In this document: positions 18,161 to 26,986 of the stretch, piece by piece
Layout: each line of letters starts with the position of its first letter
Numbering within the stretch: position 1 is the first letter of the stretch
Assembly (NCBI RefSeq): GCF_029948125.1
Contig: NZ_JASAMB010000016.1
Location: forward strand, 62,001-126,000
DNA length: 64,000 nucleotides
Source of the DNA: Catellatospora sp. KI3
Lineage (GTDB): Bacteria > Actinomycetota > Actinomycetes > Mycobacteriales > Micromonosporaceae
Direction: 5' to 3'
Program-made: the position numbers and the translations under genes
Notes under the pieces: generated by a model
What the model saw: only the letters and a program-made list of their open reading frames with translations
The model's database searches: none
Told to the model about the DNA's origin: nothing

Positions 18161-18629
18161 GGAAGGTGCCGTGATAGGCGCGGATCTTGGCGATGGACCC
18201 GAGCGTCGCGCCGACCGAGCCGATCAGGAACAGCGCGTTGCCGATCCAGAAGTGGTCGGCCTCGACCATGACGAGCACGAGGACGGCGGCGGTCCCGAAG
18301 GCGGTGACGGACTGGGCCAGCCGGTCACCGTGGCGGTCGATCTGCTTGTCGCGCACGTCCTCGCCGGACTCGAGCACACCGCGGTTGGCGATGCCCGAGG
18401 CGATGGAGACGAGGATGAAACCGATGATGGTACCGACCATCGTGGCGCCGATCGTCCACAGCATCGGCGCCACCCAGGACACCTCTGCCGCGGGCTGGAC
18501 GCGCAGCCGCGGGAGGACCACCGCGAAGTAGGCGATGGTGGCCGCGGGCATGACGAACGCGGCCACCCACGCGTTCCGCTGTCCGAACGTCATGGCGACG
18601 CGTTCTTCCCGGGGAGTGTCGGGGGTCAT
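18153..18629 (-). CDS. Four-TM membrane protein of the XRE-linked (DUF2178-like) type
   Basis: 158 residues with four hydrophobic helices (WVAAFVMPAATIAYFAVVLP; WVAPMLWTIGATMVGTIIG; LAQSVTAFGTAAVLVLVMVE; IGNALFLIGSVGATLGSIA) and a charged connector EDVRDKQIDRHGDR in the middle, resembling the DERDxxI motif of membrane proteins paired with tiny XRE regulators. Function unknown; the pair may sense envelope state. The start at 18629 has GGTGGGAAG upstream. First gene of the operon. Confidence 0.75.
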   Translation of the reverse strand: MTPDTPREERVAMTFGQRNAWVAAFVMPAATIAYFAVVLPRLRVQPAAEVSWVAPMLWTIGATMVGTIIGFILVSIASGIANRGVLESGEDVRDKQIDRHGDRLAQSVTAFGTAAVLVLVMVEADHFWIGNALFLIGSVGATLGSIAKIRAYHGTFHG

Positions 18630-18643
18630 CTTCCCACCTTCCA

Positions 18644-18695
18644 TGTCAAACATTATTGACACATCGAAGGTAAGGTATTGCCGACACCGAGTCAA
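18644..18695 (-). promoter_or_regulatory. Promoter and overlapping operator of the membrane protein/XRE operon
   Basis: Reading the minus strand: -35 TTGACT (18695-18690), 17-bp spacer, -10 TACCTT (18672-18667). The expected transcription start falls in the palindrome TGTCAA-N6-TTGACA (18644-18661), which would let the XRE protein block its own promoter. The rest of 18630-18911 is only moderately GC-rich and holds the presumed promoter of the next plus-strand gene, not resolved. Confidence 0.55.
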
Positions 18696-18911
18696 GAATT
18701 CCTTACACCAATCTGGATGGCCGGACAGTCCGATGCGGTCGGTCCGTATTCCCGCGGACTTCTTCCATCGGGCGCAGTCGCCGTCGGTGAACGGTGCTGG
18801 CCAGCGTGTGCCGCCGGGTGCGCGCCGCCGCGCATCACCGAAGAACACGCGCGGGCGCGCGGCCGGTACTTGTGGACGTACACCCCCAACCCCCAAGTGA
18901 GGGAGTACACC

Positions 18912-19829
18912 GTGCACAGGCGAACACTGATGGCCGCGGCACTGGCCGTACCGGTCGGGGCCGTCGTCGGCGCCGAAGCTGCTCAGGCGCACCGTCCCGG
19001 ACCCCGCCTCCCGGCCACCATCGCCCTGCCCGACGGCTTCTGCCCCGAGGGCATCACCCACGGCACCGGCGGCAAGGCGTACATCGGCTCGATGCGCGAC
19101 GGCGCGATCTACTGCGCCGACCTGAAGACCGGCCACGGCATGCCGCTGGTGGCGGGCACCGAGGGCGGCAAGGCCACCGGTCTGGCATTCGACGCCGAAT
19201 GCCGGATCTGGGCCGCCTGCGGCACGATGGGCGGCACCGCCGTCTACGACGAGTCCGGCACCTGCCTGGCCATGTACCACCTCGGCGGCAACGTCCACGG
19301 TGTCGCCGCCACCTCGAAGAACGTCTTCTTCACCGACGCCGACCAGGGCAACGTCTACTGCGTCGGCCTCGGCCGGCACGGCAGCCTGCCCGGCGGCGAC
19401 GCCGTCATGACGCTGGCCCTGCCCGGCGGCCTCGGCGAGGCCGGGGCCTGCAACAAGGGCATCGTCGCGGCGTGGAACGGCTGCCTGATCATCGTGCAGG
19501 CCGCCGCCAACCGCCTGTACGCCTTCGACCCGACGACCCGCATGGCCAAGCGCATCGACATCGGCCGCGCCTCGGTGGCCGGCGCCGACGGCCTGCTGCT
19601 GCGCGGCCGCACCCTGTACGTCGTGCGCCCCGGCAAGGACCGGGTGTCGAAGTTCCACCTGAGCCACGACCTGTCCCGGGCCACGCTGGTGGACCGGATC
19701 ACCGACGCCGACCTGGACTGCCCGTCGACGGTCACCGCCTTCGGCGGCTCGCTGTACGCGGTCAACGCCCGGTTCAGCACCCCGCCCGCGACCAGCACCG
19801 AGTACTGCCTGGTCCGCCTGCGCGACTGA
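18912..19829 (+). CDS. Secreted SMP-30-like beta-propeller protein
   Basis: 305 residues beginning with a short export signal (VHRRTLMAAALAVPVGAVVG, cleavage after AQA). The mature part is a six-bladed propeller-like protein of the SMP-30/gluconolactonase or superoxide-dismutase-like secreted type: FCPEGITHGTGGKAYIGS, GKATGLAFDAECRIWAACG, NVHGVAATSKNVFFTD, GADGLLLRGRTLYVV. No enzyme activity can be assigned. GTG at 18912 is supported by AGGGAG six bases upstream. Followed by a strong bidirectional hairpin. Confidence 0.82.
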   Translation: MHRRTLMAAALAVPVGAVVGAEAAQAHRPGPRLPATIALPDGFCPEGITHGTGGKAYIGSMRDGAIYCADLKTGHGMPLVAGTEGGKATGLAFDAECRIWAACGTMGGTAVYDESGTCLAMYHLGGNVHGVAATSKNVFFTDADQGNVYCVGLGRHGSLPGGDAVMTLALPGGLGEAGACNKGIVAAWNGCLIIVQAAANRLYAFDPTTRMAKRIDIGRASVAGADGLLLRGRTLYVVRPGKDRVSKFHLSHDLSRATLVDRITDADLDCPSTVTAFGGSLYAVNARFSTPPATSTEYCLVRLRD

Positions 19830-19833
19830 TGAC

Positions 19834-19877
19834 TCGGCGGGGGTCACCCGGGCCGTGGCCCGGGTGACCCCCGCCGA
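19834..19877. terminator. Bidirectional 21-bp stem-loop terminator
   Basis: TCGGCGGGGGTCACCCGGGC... pairs perfectly with its complement in 19857-19877, giving a stem of about 20 bp with a tiny loop. It lies between the convergent propeller gene (stop 19829) and hydrolase gene (stop 19878). Confidence 0.8.
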
Positions 19878-20720
19878 CTACGGCAGCTCCGCCAAGTAGG
19901 TCCGCAGGGCCCGCGCGAACGCCTCAGGCTCCTCGATCCAGGGCAGGTGCCCGGCGGAGGGGAACGTCACCCGGTGCACCCGCGGCAGTGCCCGGAACAG
20001 CGGGTCGACGGCGTCCCGGGGCCTCGGGTCCTGCGCGCCGTCGAGGATGAGCGTCGGCACGGCCAGCCGCCCGCACCGCGCCAGCAGTCCGCTCTCGTCG
20101 AGCCGTCTCACCTCGGCGCCCAGGGCCCGGTTGCACTCCCAGTTGATCGGGAACCAGGGGGTGGCCAGCTCCTCGGCCCGGCGCCGCGCCGTTTCGGGTA
20201 CCGCGAAGTCGACCGTCCAGGACAGGACGGCCAGTTCGCGGTCCTCCGCCTCGGTGCGCTCGCGGCCTTCGAGGTCCGCGAGCCGGGCGGTGGCGGGCTC
20301 GTCCCGCCGCGCGGCGACGTTGGCGTGCCACTGCTCCTTCCAGCCCTGCCCGGTGCCGACGCCCGACACGTAGATCAGAGCGCGCACGCGGTGCGGTAAG
20401 GACAGCGCGTAGAACAGGGCCAGGCTGGCGCCCCACGAGTGGCCGAGCAGCACGACCGGGCCGTCGGACACCGAGTCGATGACCTGGTCGAGGTCGCCGG
20501 TGAACCGGTCGATCGTGTACGGCCCGGTGCGTTCGGAGCGGCCGCAGCCGCGCTGGTCCCACCGTACGACGTGGGTGTGCCCGTCGAGCAGCGCCGCCAC
20601 CGGGCCGAGGTAGTCGGCCAGGCCGGGGCCGCCGTGGCACAGGACGACCGGGTCACCCGTGCCGGTGCGCTCGGTCCAGAGGCGGCAGCCGTCCTCCGTG
20701 ACCACGTCTGTCTGCGGCAT
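19878..20720 (-). CDS. Alpha/beta hydrolase, prolyl aminopeptidase-like
   Basis: 280 residues of the proline iminopeptidase (peptidase S33) type: VVLCHGGPGLADYL (oxyanion HGGP), VVRWDQRGCGRSERTGPYT, nucleophile Ser in VVLLGHSWGASLAL (about residue 95), Asp in TLILDGAQDPR and His in SAGHLPWIEEP. The DQRGCGRS motif is characteristic of proline iminopeptidases, but many annotated members hydrolyse other small substrates. Soluble, no signal peptide. Divergent from the BtuF-like gene with a 68-bp gap. Confidence 0.85.
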   Translation of the reverse strand: MPQTDVVTEDGCRLWTERTGTGDPVVLCHGGPGLADYLGPVAALLDGHTHVVRWDQRGCGRSERTGPYTIDRFTGDLDQVIDSVSDGPVVLLGHSWGASLALFYALSLPHRVRALIYVSGVGTGQGWKEQWHANVAARRDEPATARLADLEGRERTEAEDRELAVLSWTVDFAVPETARRRAEELATPWFPINWECNRALGAEVRRLDESGLLARCGRLAVPTLILDGAQDPRPRDAVDPLFRALPRVHRVTFPSAGHLPWIEEPEAFARALRTYLAELP

Positions 20721-20788
20721 CGGGCCAGTGTCGCACCGATGCCCTGCCGCCGCCCGGCAGCCGGAGCGCGGTCTGGGACAGTGCAGGG

Positions 20789-21643
20789 ATGCGGATCGTA
20801 TCGCTGCTGCCCGCGGCCACTGACATCGTCGCCTCGCTGGGTGCCGTGGACCGGCTGGTGGGGCGCACCCACGAGTGTGACTGGCCGCCGGGGCGGCTCG
20901 ACGGCGTGCCGGTGGTGACCCGGACGGGGCTGGCGCACGGGCTGGCCATCCGGGAGATCAATCTCGCGGTGGCCGGGGCGCACCGCGGCTCGGGCATCTA
21001 CGACCTGGACCATGACGCGATCGAGGCGCTGCGGCCGGACCTGATCCTGACCCAGGACCTGTGCGACGTCTGCGCGGTGTCGTACCAGACGGTCAACGAG
21101 GCGGTCCGGGTGCTGCGGCTGGACACGACCGTGGTGTCGCTGCAGCCCCGGACGATCGAGGAGATCCTCACCGCGGTCACGACCGTGGGGGACCTGATCG
21201 GTGCGGCGGACGCGGCGGCCGGGGTGGTGGCCGGGGCCAGGCGGCGGCTCGCGGCCCTGCCCGGGCCGGATCCGCAGGGGCCCCGGGTGCTGTTCGTGGA
21301 GTGGCTGGAGCCGCTGATGCCGGGCGGCCACTGGGTGCCGGAGCAGATCGCGTACGCCGGGGGCCGGTCGCTGCTCACCTCGCCGGGCGAGCACAGCACG
21401 CCGTACCCGCCGGAGACGGTCGCGGGGCTCGACCCGGACGTCATCGTGGTCGGCCCGTGCGGTTTCGCGCCCGAGCAGACCCGCGCAGAGCTGGCCGTGC
21501 TCGCCGACTCGCCGGGATGGGCGGACCTCGCCGCGGTCCGCTCCGGCCGGGTGCACGTGGTGGACGGCCCGGCCTACTTCAACCGCCCCGGCCCCCGCGT
21601 CGTCGACGGCGCCGAGCTCCTGGCGCGCCTGCTGGCGCGCTGA
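20789..21643 (+). CDS. BtuF/FhuD-like cobalamin- or siderophore-binding fold protein, cytosolic
   Basis: 284 residues matching the helical-backbone metal-receptor (class III solute-binding protein) fold: MRIVSLLPAATDIVASLGAV at the start, then LVGRTHECDWPP, LRPDLILTQDLCDVCAV and GLDPDVIVVGPCGF. It has no signal peptide or lipobox and no ABC permease nearby, so it belongs to the stand-alone 'cobalamin-binding protein' group rather than a true transporter receptor. The Cys pair in DLCDVCAV is conserved in that group as I recall. Role unknown. Confidence 0.82.
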   Translation: MRIVSLLPAATDIVASLGAVDRLVGRTHECDWPPGRLDGVPVVTRTGLAHGLAIREINLAVAGAHRGSGIYDLDHDAIEALRPDLILTQDLCDVCAVSYQTVNEAVRVLRLDTTVVSLQPRTIEEILTAVTTVGDLIGAADAAAGVVAGARRRLAALPGPDPQGPRVLFVEWLEPLMPGGHWVPEQIAYAGGRSLLTSPGEHSTPYPPETVAGLDPDVIVVGPCGFAPEQTRAELAVLADSPGWADLAAVRSGRVHVVDGPAYFNRPGPRVVDGAELLARLLAR

Positions 21644-21645
21644 GC

Positions 21646-21710
21646 GTGCAGTTTCGGGGAAAGTGCGGGAAATCCGGCCCGGCATTCGTGCACCTTCCCC
21701 GAAACTGCAC
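21646..21710. repeat. 65-nt palindromic element with 21-nt arms
   Basis: GTGCAGTTTCGGGGAAAGTG... at 21646-21666 is the reverse complement of 21690-21710 at 20 of 21 positions, separated by 23 nt. It starts 3 bases after the BtuF-like stop. It may end that transcript, but its length, A/T content and shape parallel the element at 15685-15749. Confidence 0.7.
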
Positions 21711-21742
21711 CAACCCCGGGCGGTGCGGAGAACGGGCCTAGG

Positions 21743-21768
21743 GAAAATGACACACGCGTGTTATTTTC
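21743..21768. promoter_or_regulatory. Near-perfect palindromic operator before the GPH/beta-galactosidase operon
   Basis: GAAAATGACAC-ACGC-GTGTTATTTTC: 11-bp arms with one mismatch around a 4-bp centre, ending 6 bp before the ATG at 21775. Good candidate site for the TetR regulator encoded as the last gene of this operon (26252-26911). Confidence 0.6.
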
Positions 21769-21774
21769 TCGCGC

Positions 21775-23205
21775 ATGTCGATCGGGACCCTCGCCGCGCC
21801 GCCCACGAGTTGGCGTACCAAGGTCGCCTACGGCTGGGGGAGCCTGGGCAACAACATCGTGTACGGCTTCATCGCCACCTACCTGGCCGTCTTCTACACC
21901 GACCACTACGGGCTCGCCCCGGGCGACGTCGCGCTGCTGTTCTTCCTGGTACGCACCGCCGACGCGCTGCTCGACCCGGTCATGGGCGCGCTGGTGGACC
22001 GCACCCGCACCCGCTGGGGCCGGTTCCGGCCGTACCTGGTCTTCGTGCCGCCGGTGCTCGCGGCCGCGACCGTCGTCTGCGTCAGCGCCCCGCAGCTGGG
22101 CGGCGGTGGCAAGCTCGTGTTCGCCTACCTCAGCTACCTGCTGTGGGGGATGGCCTTCACGGCCATGGACGTGCCGTACTGGTCGATGTCGGCGGCGCTG
22201 AGCACCGACGCGCAGGACCGCACCGCGATCGTGATGGTGCCGCGCACCCTGGCCAGCGTCGGCTACATCGGCGTCAACATCGTCACGCTGCCGCTGGTCG
22301 GACTGTTCTCCGGCGGCGGCGAACTGCGCGGCTGGCTGCTGGTCGCGGTGGTCTACGGCGCCGCCGCGACCGCGCTGACCTGGCTCACCGCCGCCTCCGT
22401 CCGCGAGCGCCCGGCCCCGCCCGCGCAGCCGTACGGCCCGCGCACCATGCTGCGGCTGCTGGGCGCCAACCGGCCGCTGCAACTGGTGCTGGCCGCGATG
22501 CTGGTCACCGAGCTGGTCTTCGCGGTACGCAGCATCGTCCCGATCTACTACCTGACCTACAACTTCGACGCCCCGGGCCTGGTGCCCGCCTTCATCGGCG
22601 TGTTCGCGGTCGCGACCATCATCGGTTCGCTGGCCAGCCCGCTGCTGGCCCGCCGCTTCGGCAAGCGCCGCCTCGCCGTGGCGGGCATCGCGCTGACCTC
22701 GCTGACCTCGATCGCGGCCTGGTTCACCGGGTACGCCACGCTCGGGCCGGTGCTGGCCTGGACGGCGGTCGGCGGCGTCGGGTTCGGGCTGGCCAACATC
22801 ACGCTGCTGTCCATGCTCACCGACACCGTCGAGTACGGGCAGTGGCGCACCGGGCGGCGTACCGAGGGCCTGGTCTTCTCCGTGAACATCGTCAAGACGA
22901 AGATCGCTTCGGCGCTGGGGGCCGGGCTGTCGCTGGCGGTGCTCGGCGCGGTCGGGTACGTCGCAAACCAGGAGCAGACGCGGGCGGCGCTGGACGGCCT
23001 GCACCTGCTGATGACGCTGGCACCGGGGCTGGGCGGCCTGCTGGCCGTCGCGTTCCTGGTCCGGTACCCGCTCAGCGAGCAGCAGCACGCCGACCTGGTA
23101 GCCGAGCTGCGGGGCCGGGAGGCCGTCGGAGGGGTAGCCGAGCTGCGGGGCCGGGAGGCCGTCGGAGGGGTAGCCGAGCTGCGGGGCCGGGAGGCCGCCG
23201 CGTGA
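21775..23205 (+). CDS. GPH-family (glycoside-pentoside-hexuronide:cation symporter) MFS sugar transporter
   Basis: 476 residues with about 12 membrane helices. GPH landmarks: KVAYGWGSLGNNIVYGFIAT, DALLDPVMGALVDRTRTRWG with GRFRPYLVF, and the C-terminal-half ANITLLSMLTDTVEYGQWRT (the DxVExxxxxTG motif). It is coupled by a 4-bp overlap to a GH2 beta-galactosidase, so it likely imports a beta-galactoside, cation-driven. The last 36 residues are three copies of VAELRGREAVGG encoded by a tandem DNA repeat. Preceded by an operator-like palindrome. Confidence 0.92.
   Translation: MSIGTLAAPPTSWRTKVAYGWGSLGNNIVYGFIATYLAVFYTDHYGLAPGDVALLFFLVRTADALLDPVMGALVDRTRTRWGRFRPYLVFVPPVLAAATVVCVSAPQLGGGGKLVFAYLSYLLWGMAFTAMDVPYWSMSAALSTDAQDRTAIVMVPRTLASVGYIGVNIVTLPLVGLFSGGGELRGWLLVAVVYGAAATALTWLTAASVRERPAPPAQPYGPRTMLRLLGANRPLQLVLAAMLVTELVFAVRSIVPIYYLTYNFDAPGLVPAFIGVFAVATIIGSLASPLLARRFGKRRLAVAGIALTSLTSIAAWFTGYATLGPVLAWTAVGGVGFGLANITLLSMLTDTVEYGQWRTGRRTEGLVFSVNIVKTKIASALGAGLSLAVLGAVGYVANQEQTRAALDGLHLLMTLAPGLGGLLAVAFLVRYPLSEQQHADLVAELRGREAVGGVAELRGREAVGGVAELRGREAAA
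23098..23204 (+). repeat. 36-bp tandem repeat (about 2.8 copies) at the transporter 3' end
   Basis: The unit beginning GTAGCCGAGCTGCGGGGCCG is repeated at 23098, 23134 and 23170; the first two units are identical and the third is diverged only after the first 29 bases, where the stop arises. Each unit adds the 12 residues VAELRGREAVGG to the cytosolic C-terminal tail. Likely a variable-number site. Confidence 0.9.
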
Positions 23206-26200
23206 GCGGCTGGCGGGACGCGCTGCGCCGCGACGTGGAGGATCCGGCGACGGTCGGCCGGGGCAGGCTGCCCGCCCGCGCCGACACCGAGTGGACCGAC
23301 GCCGCCCGGTGGACGGTCGAACTGGACGGGCGCTGGCCTTTCCACTGGTCACCGCGGCGTGACCAGGTCCCCGAGGGCTTCGAGGCGCCGGAGTTCGACG
23401 ACGGCGGCTGGGGCACCGTGGCGGTGCCCGGCGTGTGGGAGCTGCAGGGCTACGGCACGCCGTACTACCTCGGGTTCGGGTTCCCGCCGTCGCTGGGCGT
23501 ACGCGGGCGGCGGCTGGGCACGATCGATCCGGCCGACAGCCCCACCGGTGCGCACCGCACCTGGTTCCAGGTGCCGCCGCAGTGGTCCGGCCGCCGCGTC
23601 GTGCTGCGCTTCGGCGGGGTGAAGGCCGCGATGCACGTGTGGGTCAACGGGGTGCCGGTCGGCTACAGCGAAGGGTCGATGACGCCGGCGGAGTTCGATG
23701 TCAGCGGGCTGGTGCGCCCCGGCGCGAACCTGCTCGCGGTGCTGGTGCACCGCTACTGCACCGGTTCGTTCCTGGAGGGCCAGGACATGTGGTCGCTGTC
23801 CGGGATCACCCGCGGGGTGACGGTGACGGCCGAGCCCGCGTACGCCCCCTGGGACCTCGCGGTCGAGGCCGACCGCGACCCGGCCGGCGGCGACGGCACG
23901 CTGGCCCTGACCGTGACCGGCGGCACCGGCCGGTGCCGGGTGCTGCTGACCGACCGCGGCACCGGCGCCACCGCGGAACTCGGCACGGCCGACCTCGACG
24001 GAGCGCAGACCCTGCTGCGGTACGCGGTCGCCGGTACGGCCCCGTGGAGCGCCGAGGCGCCGCACCTGTACGACCTGACCGTCGAGCTCGTCCGCGCGGG
24101 CGAGGTGTGGCGGGCGACCCGGGCCGTCGGCTTCCGCCGCGTGGAGATCGCCGGTACGGAGATCCGCGTGAACGGCCGGCCCGTAATCTTCCACGGCGTG
24201 AACCGGCACGACTTCCACCCGCGCCGGATCTGGGACGTGCCCTCGGCGGTGCGCCGCCAGGACTTCACCCTGATGAAGCGCGCCAACGTCAACGCCGTGC
24301 GGATGTCGCACTATCCGAACCCGACCGAGGTCTACCGGCTCTGCGACGAGCTCGGCCTGTACGTGGTGGACGAGGCGGAGATCGAGTCGCACGGGGTGCG
24401 CCGCCGGGGTCTGCCCGGCGCCGATCCCCGCTGGCACGCCTCGGTCGCCGACCGGATCGAGCGCATGGTGCGGCGCAGCCGCTCGCACCCGAGCGTGGTG
24501 ATGTGGTCGCTGGGCAACGAGGCGGGCGACGGCACCGCGTTCGACCTGGCCCGGCGGACCGTGCTGGCGCTGGACCAGACCCGGCCGGTCCACTACGAGG
24601 GCGACACCGACCTGCGCAACAGCGACGTGCTGTCCATGATGTACCCGACCCCCGACGACGAGCGCGTCCTGGGCGAGCGGCGCGACCTGCGCATCACCCT
24701 GGTGCAGCGGGCGCTCAACGTGATCGCGGCCGACCACAAGTCCTTCCGCGCCGACCAGTACGCCGACCGCCCGATCCTGGCCTGCGAGTACGCGCACGCG
24801 ATGGAGAACAGCCTGGGCAACCTCGCCGAGCACGTCGAGAACTTCCACCGCTACCCGAACTGGGCGGGCGGGTTCATCTGGGACTGGGTCGACCAGACCA
24901 TCGACGTGGACCTGCCCGACGGGCGGGTGCGCCGCGCATACGGCGGGGACTTCGGCGACCGGCCCAGCGACCGGTACTTCTGCGCGAACGGCCTGGTGGC
25001 GGCCGATCGTGAGCCGCATCCGGCGCTGGCCGAGGTGGCGCGGGTGTACCAGCACGTCGTCTTCGAGCACGGCGACGGCGGGCTGCGGCTGCGCAGCCGG
25101 TACGCGTTCGACGACCTGTCCGGGTTCGTGCTGCGCTGGCGGGCCGACCGGCACGGCGAGCCGCTGCTGCGCGGCGAGGTCCCCGACGTCCGCACCTGCC
25201 CGGGCGGGCAGCTCCTGGTGGCGCTGCCCGAGCTGCCCGGCGACGCCACGACGCTGACCGCGAGCCTGGTGCACCGGGGCGCGACGGCGTGGGCCGAGGC
25301 CGGGTTCGAGCAGGCGTGGGCGCAGTTCCGGCTGGGCGATCCGGCACCGGCACCGCTGCCGCTGGTCGCGGCGGCCGAAGACGCGGGCGGCTGGGAGCTG
25401 AGCCGGGCGGGGCATCTGATCACACTGTCGCGCGGGCCGCGGAGCATCACGTTGGACACCGCCGCCGCGAGGATCACCGCGCTGCGGCTCGGGGGCCGCG
25501 AGCTGCTGACCGAGCCGCTGCGGCTCAACCTGTGGCGGGCCGAGACCGACAACGACCGGGGCTGGGCGAACTTCAAGCCGGTGCTGGCACCGCTGATCCC
25601 GGCCCGGCGCTGGCGGCGGGCCATGGACCGGGTACGCGGCCGCCGGGCGCGGGTGCGGCGCGACGGCGCCGATCACGAGGTGGTGGTGCGGCTGGCCGTG
25701 CCCGGTGCGCGGGGGCGGCTCAGCGTCGCGACCCGGGGCGGTGAGCTGCTGCTCGGCCTGGAGCTGGTGCCCCGGCGCGCGCCGGTGCGGGTGGGCTGGC
25801 TCGGCACGTTCGCCCCCGAGCTGACCGACGTCGACTGGTACGGCCGCGGGCCGCACGAGAACCACCGCGACCGCAGCACCGGGGCGCGGCTGGGGCGCTG
25901 GTCGGCGCCGGTGTCGCAGCTGCCGCACGGGTACGCCCGGCCGCAGGAGAACGGCAACCGCACCGACCTGGACTGGCTGCTGCTGCACGGGGGCGGGCTG
26001 GCGGTCGGGTTCGGCCGGGTCGAGGGGGAGCCGTTCGAGGCGTCGGTGCGGCCGTACCCGCAGGAGCTGCTGGCGGCCGCCGAGCACGCCGACGAGCTGC
26101 CGGTCGCGGGGCCGCCGACGGTCTCGCTGGACATCGCGCAGCGCGGGGTGGGCGGCGACCAGCCGGGCGAGTTGGCGCTGCGGGAGTACGCGCGGCTGCC

Positions 26201-26255
26201 GGCGGGGCGGCGCTATCGTCTGACCATGGCGCTGCACTGGCAGGAGTCGGCGTGA
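23202..26255 (+). CDS. lacZ: Glycoside hydrolase family 2 beta-galactosidase (LacZ-like)
   Basis: 1017 residues, the full five-domain LacZ length. N-terminal jelly roll (FDDGGWGTVAVPGVWELQGY), Ig-like domains, TIM barrel with acid/base Glu in VVMWSLGNEAGDG (about residue 438) and nucleophile Glu in ILACEYAHAMENSLGN (about 530), then the beta-gal small domain (LWRAETDNDRGW, DWYGRGPHENHRDR, RPQENGNRTD). No signal peptide, so it cuts imported sugar in the cytosol. GTG at 23202 overlaps the transporter stop; the 3' end overlaps the TetR gene, making a three-gene operon. Confidence 0.93.
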   Translation: MSGWRDALRRDVEDPATVGRGRLPARADTEWTDAARWTVELDGRWPFHWSPRRDQVPEGFEAPEFDDGGWGTVAVPGVWELQGYGTPYYLGFGFPPSLGVRGRRLGTIDPADSPTGAHRTWFQVPPQWSGRRVVLRFGGVKAAMHVWVNGVPVGYSEGSMTPAEFDVSGLVRPGANLLAVLVHRYCTGSFLEGQDMWSLSGITRGVTVTAEPAYAPWDLAVEADRDPAGGDGTLALTVTGGTGRCRVLLTDRGTGATAELGTADLDGAQTLLRYAVAGTAPWSAEAPHLYDLTVELVRAGEVWRATRAVGFRRVEIAGTEIRVNGRPVIFHGVNRHDFHPRRIWDVPSAVRRQDFTLMKRANVNAVRMSHYPNPTEVYRLCDELGLYVVDEAEIESHGVRRRGLPGADPRWHASVADRIERMVRRSRSHPSVVMWSLGNEAGDGTAFDLARRTVLALDQTRPVHYEGDTDLRNSDVLSMMYPTPDDERVLGERRDLRITLVQRALNVIAADHKSFRADQYADRPILACEYAHAMENSLGNLAEHVENFHRYPNWAGGFIWDWVDQTIDVDLPDGRVRRAYGGDFGDRPSDRYFCANGLVAADREPHPALAEVARVYQHVVFEHGDGGLRLRSRYAFDDLSGFVLRWRADRHGEPLLRGEVPDVRTCPGGQLLVALPELPGDATTLTASLVHRGATAWAEAGFEQAWAQFRLGDPAPAPLPLVAAAEDAGGWELSRAGHLITLSRGPRSITLDTAAARITALRLGGRELLTEPLRLNLWRAETDNDRGWANFKPVLAPLIPARRWRRAMDRVRGRRARVRRDGADHEVVVRLAVPGARGRLSVATRGGELLLGLELVPRRAPVRVGWLGTFAPELTDVDWYGRGPHENHRDRSTGARLGRWSAPVSQLPHGYARPQENGNRTDLDWLLLHGGGLAVGFGRVEGEPFEASVRPYPQELLAAAEHADELPVAGPPTVSLDIAQRGVGGDQPGELALREYARLPAGRRYRLTMALHWQESA

Positions 26256-26911
26256 CCGCCGTCCGTTCCGAGGTACGGCCCCCGGTGGAGAACGCCCGGC
26301 TGCGCGCCCGCCGCCGGGCCGACCTGCTGGCCGCCGCGCGGGCGCTGTTCCTGGCGCACGGGGTGGACGCGGTCACGGTCGAGCAGATCGCCGACCACGC
26401 CGCGGTGACCCGGCGGACCGTGTACCGCTACTTCCCGAGCCGGGACCACCTCGCGCTGGCGATCGAGGCCGAGATCCTGGAGCGCTGGGCGGGGCTGGCC
26501 GAGCAGGCCGCGCAGGCCCTGGCCGGTGACGGCGCGCAGCGGCTGGCCGGGTACCTGGGCCGGGTGGAGGCGCTGGTGGACGGGGCGGCCGAGGAGATCG
26601 GCTTCACCCGGGTGTTCGACGCGACGGCGCTGGGCGTGCGCGAGGACTGCGCCGAGGCGGCCGCGTACGCGGCGGCGATCCGGCGGCTGCAGGCACCGCT
26701 GGTCGGCATCCTGCGGACGGGGGCCGCCGACGGCAGCCTGGCGGTGCCGGAGCCGGTCGAGCTGACCGCGGCGACCATCGCCAACGGGTACCTGGCGCTG
26801 GCCCAGCGGGTGCACGGGCGGGGCGAGGCGATCACGGGTGAGCAGGGGGTGGTGGCGCGCGACATGCTCACGGCGTACGCGGCGCTGATCCGGCGAGGGC
26901 TGAGGCCCTGA
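26252..26911 (+). CDS. TetR family regulator of the beta-galactoside operon
   Basis: 219 residues. HTH: ALFLAHGVDAVTVEQIADHA then AAVTRRTVYRYFPSRDHLAL (residues about 32-70), followed by a helical effector domain. The GTG start overlaps the lacZ stop by four bases. Sugar operons of this type are more often under LacI control; a coupled TetR is less usual. The palindrome at 21743-21768 is its likely operator (inference). Confidence 0.88.
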   Translation: MTAVRSEVRPPVENARLRARRRADLLAAARALFLAHGVDAVTVEQIADHAAVTRRTVYRYFPSRDHLALAIEAEILERWAGLAEQAAQALAGDGAQRLAGYLGRVEALVDGAAEEIGFTRVFDATALGVREDCAEAAAYAAAIRRLQAPLVGILRTGAADGSLAVPEPVELTAATIANGYLALAQRVHGRGEAITGEQGVVARDMLTAYAALIRRGLRP

Positions 26912-26986
26912 CCACTTCGCATAGTAGCCTGGCGGTGACCGTGTGTGACGTCGGCTCGTCCGGCGGCTCAAGGAGGGCCAGGGGTT

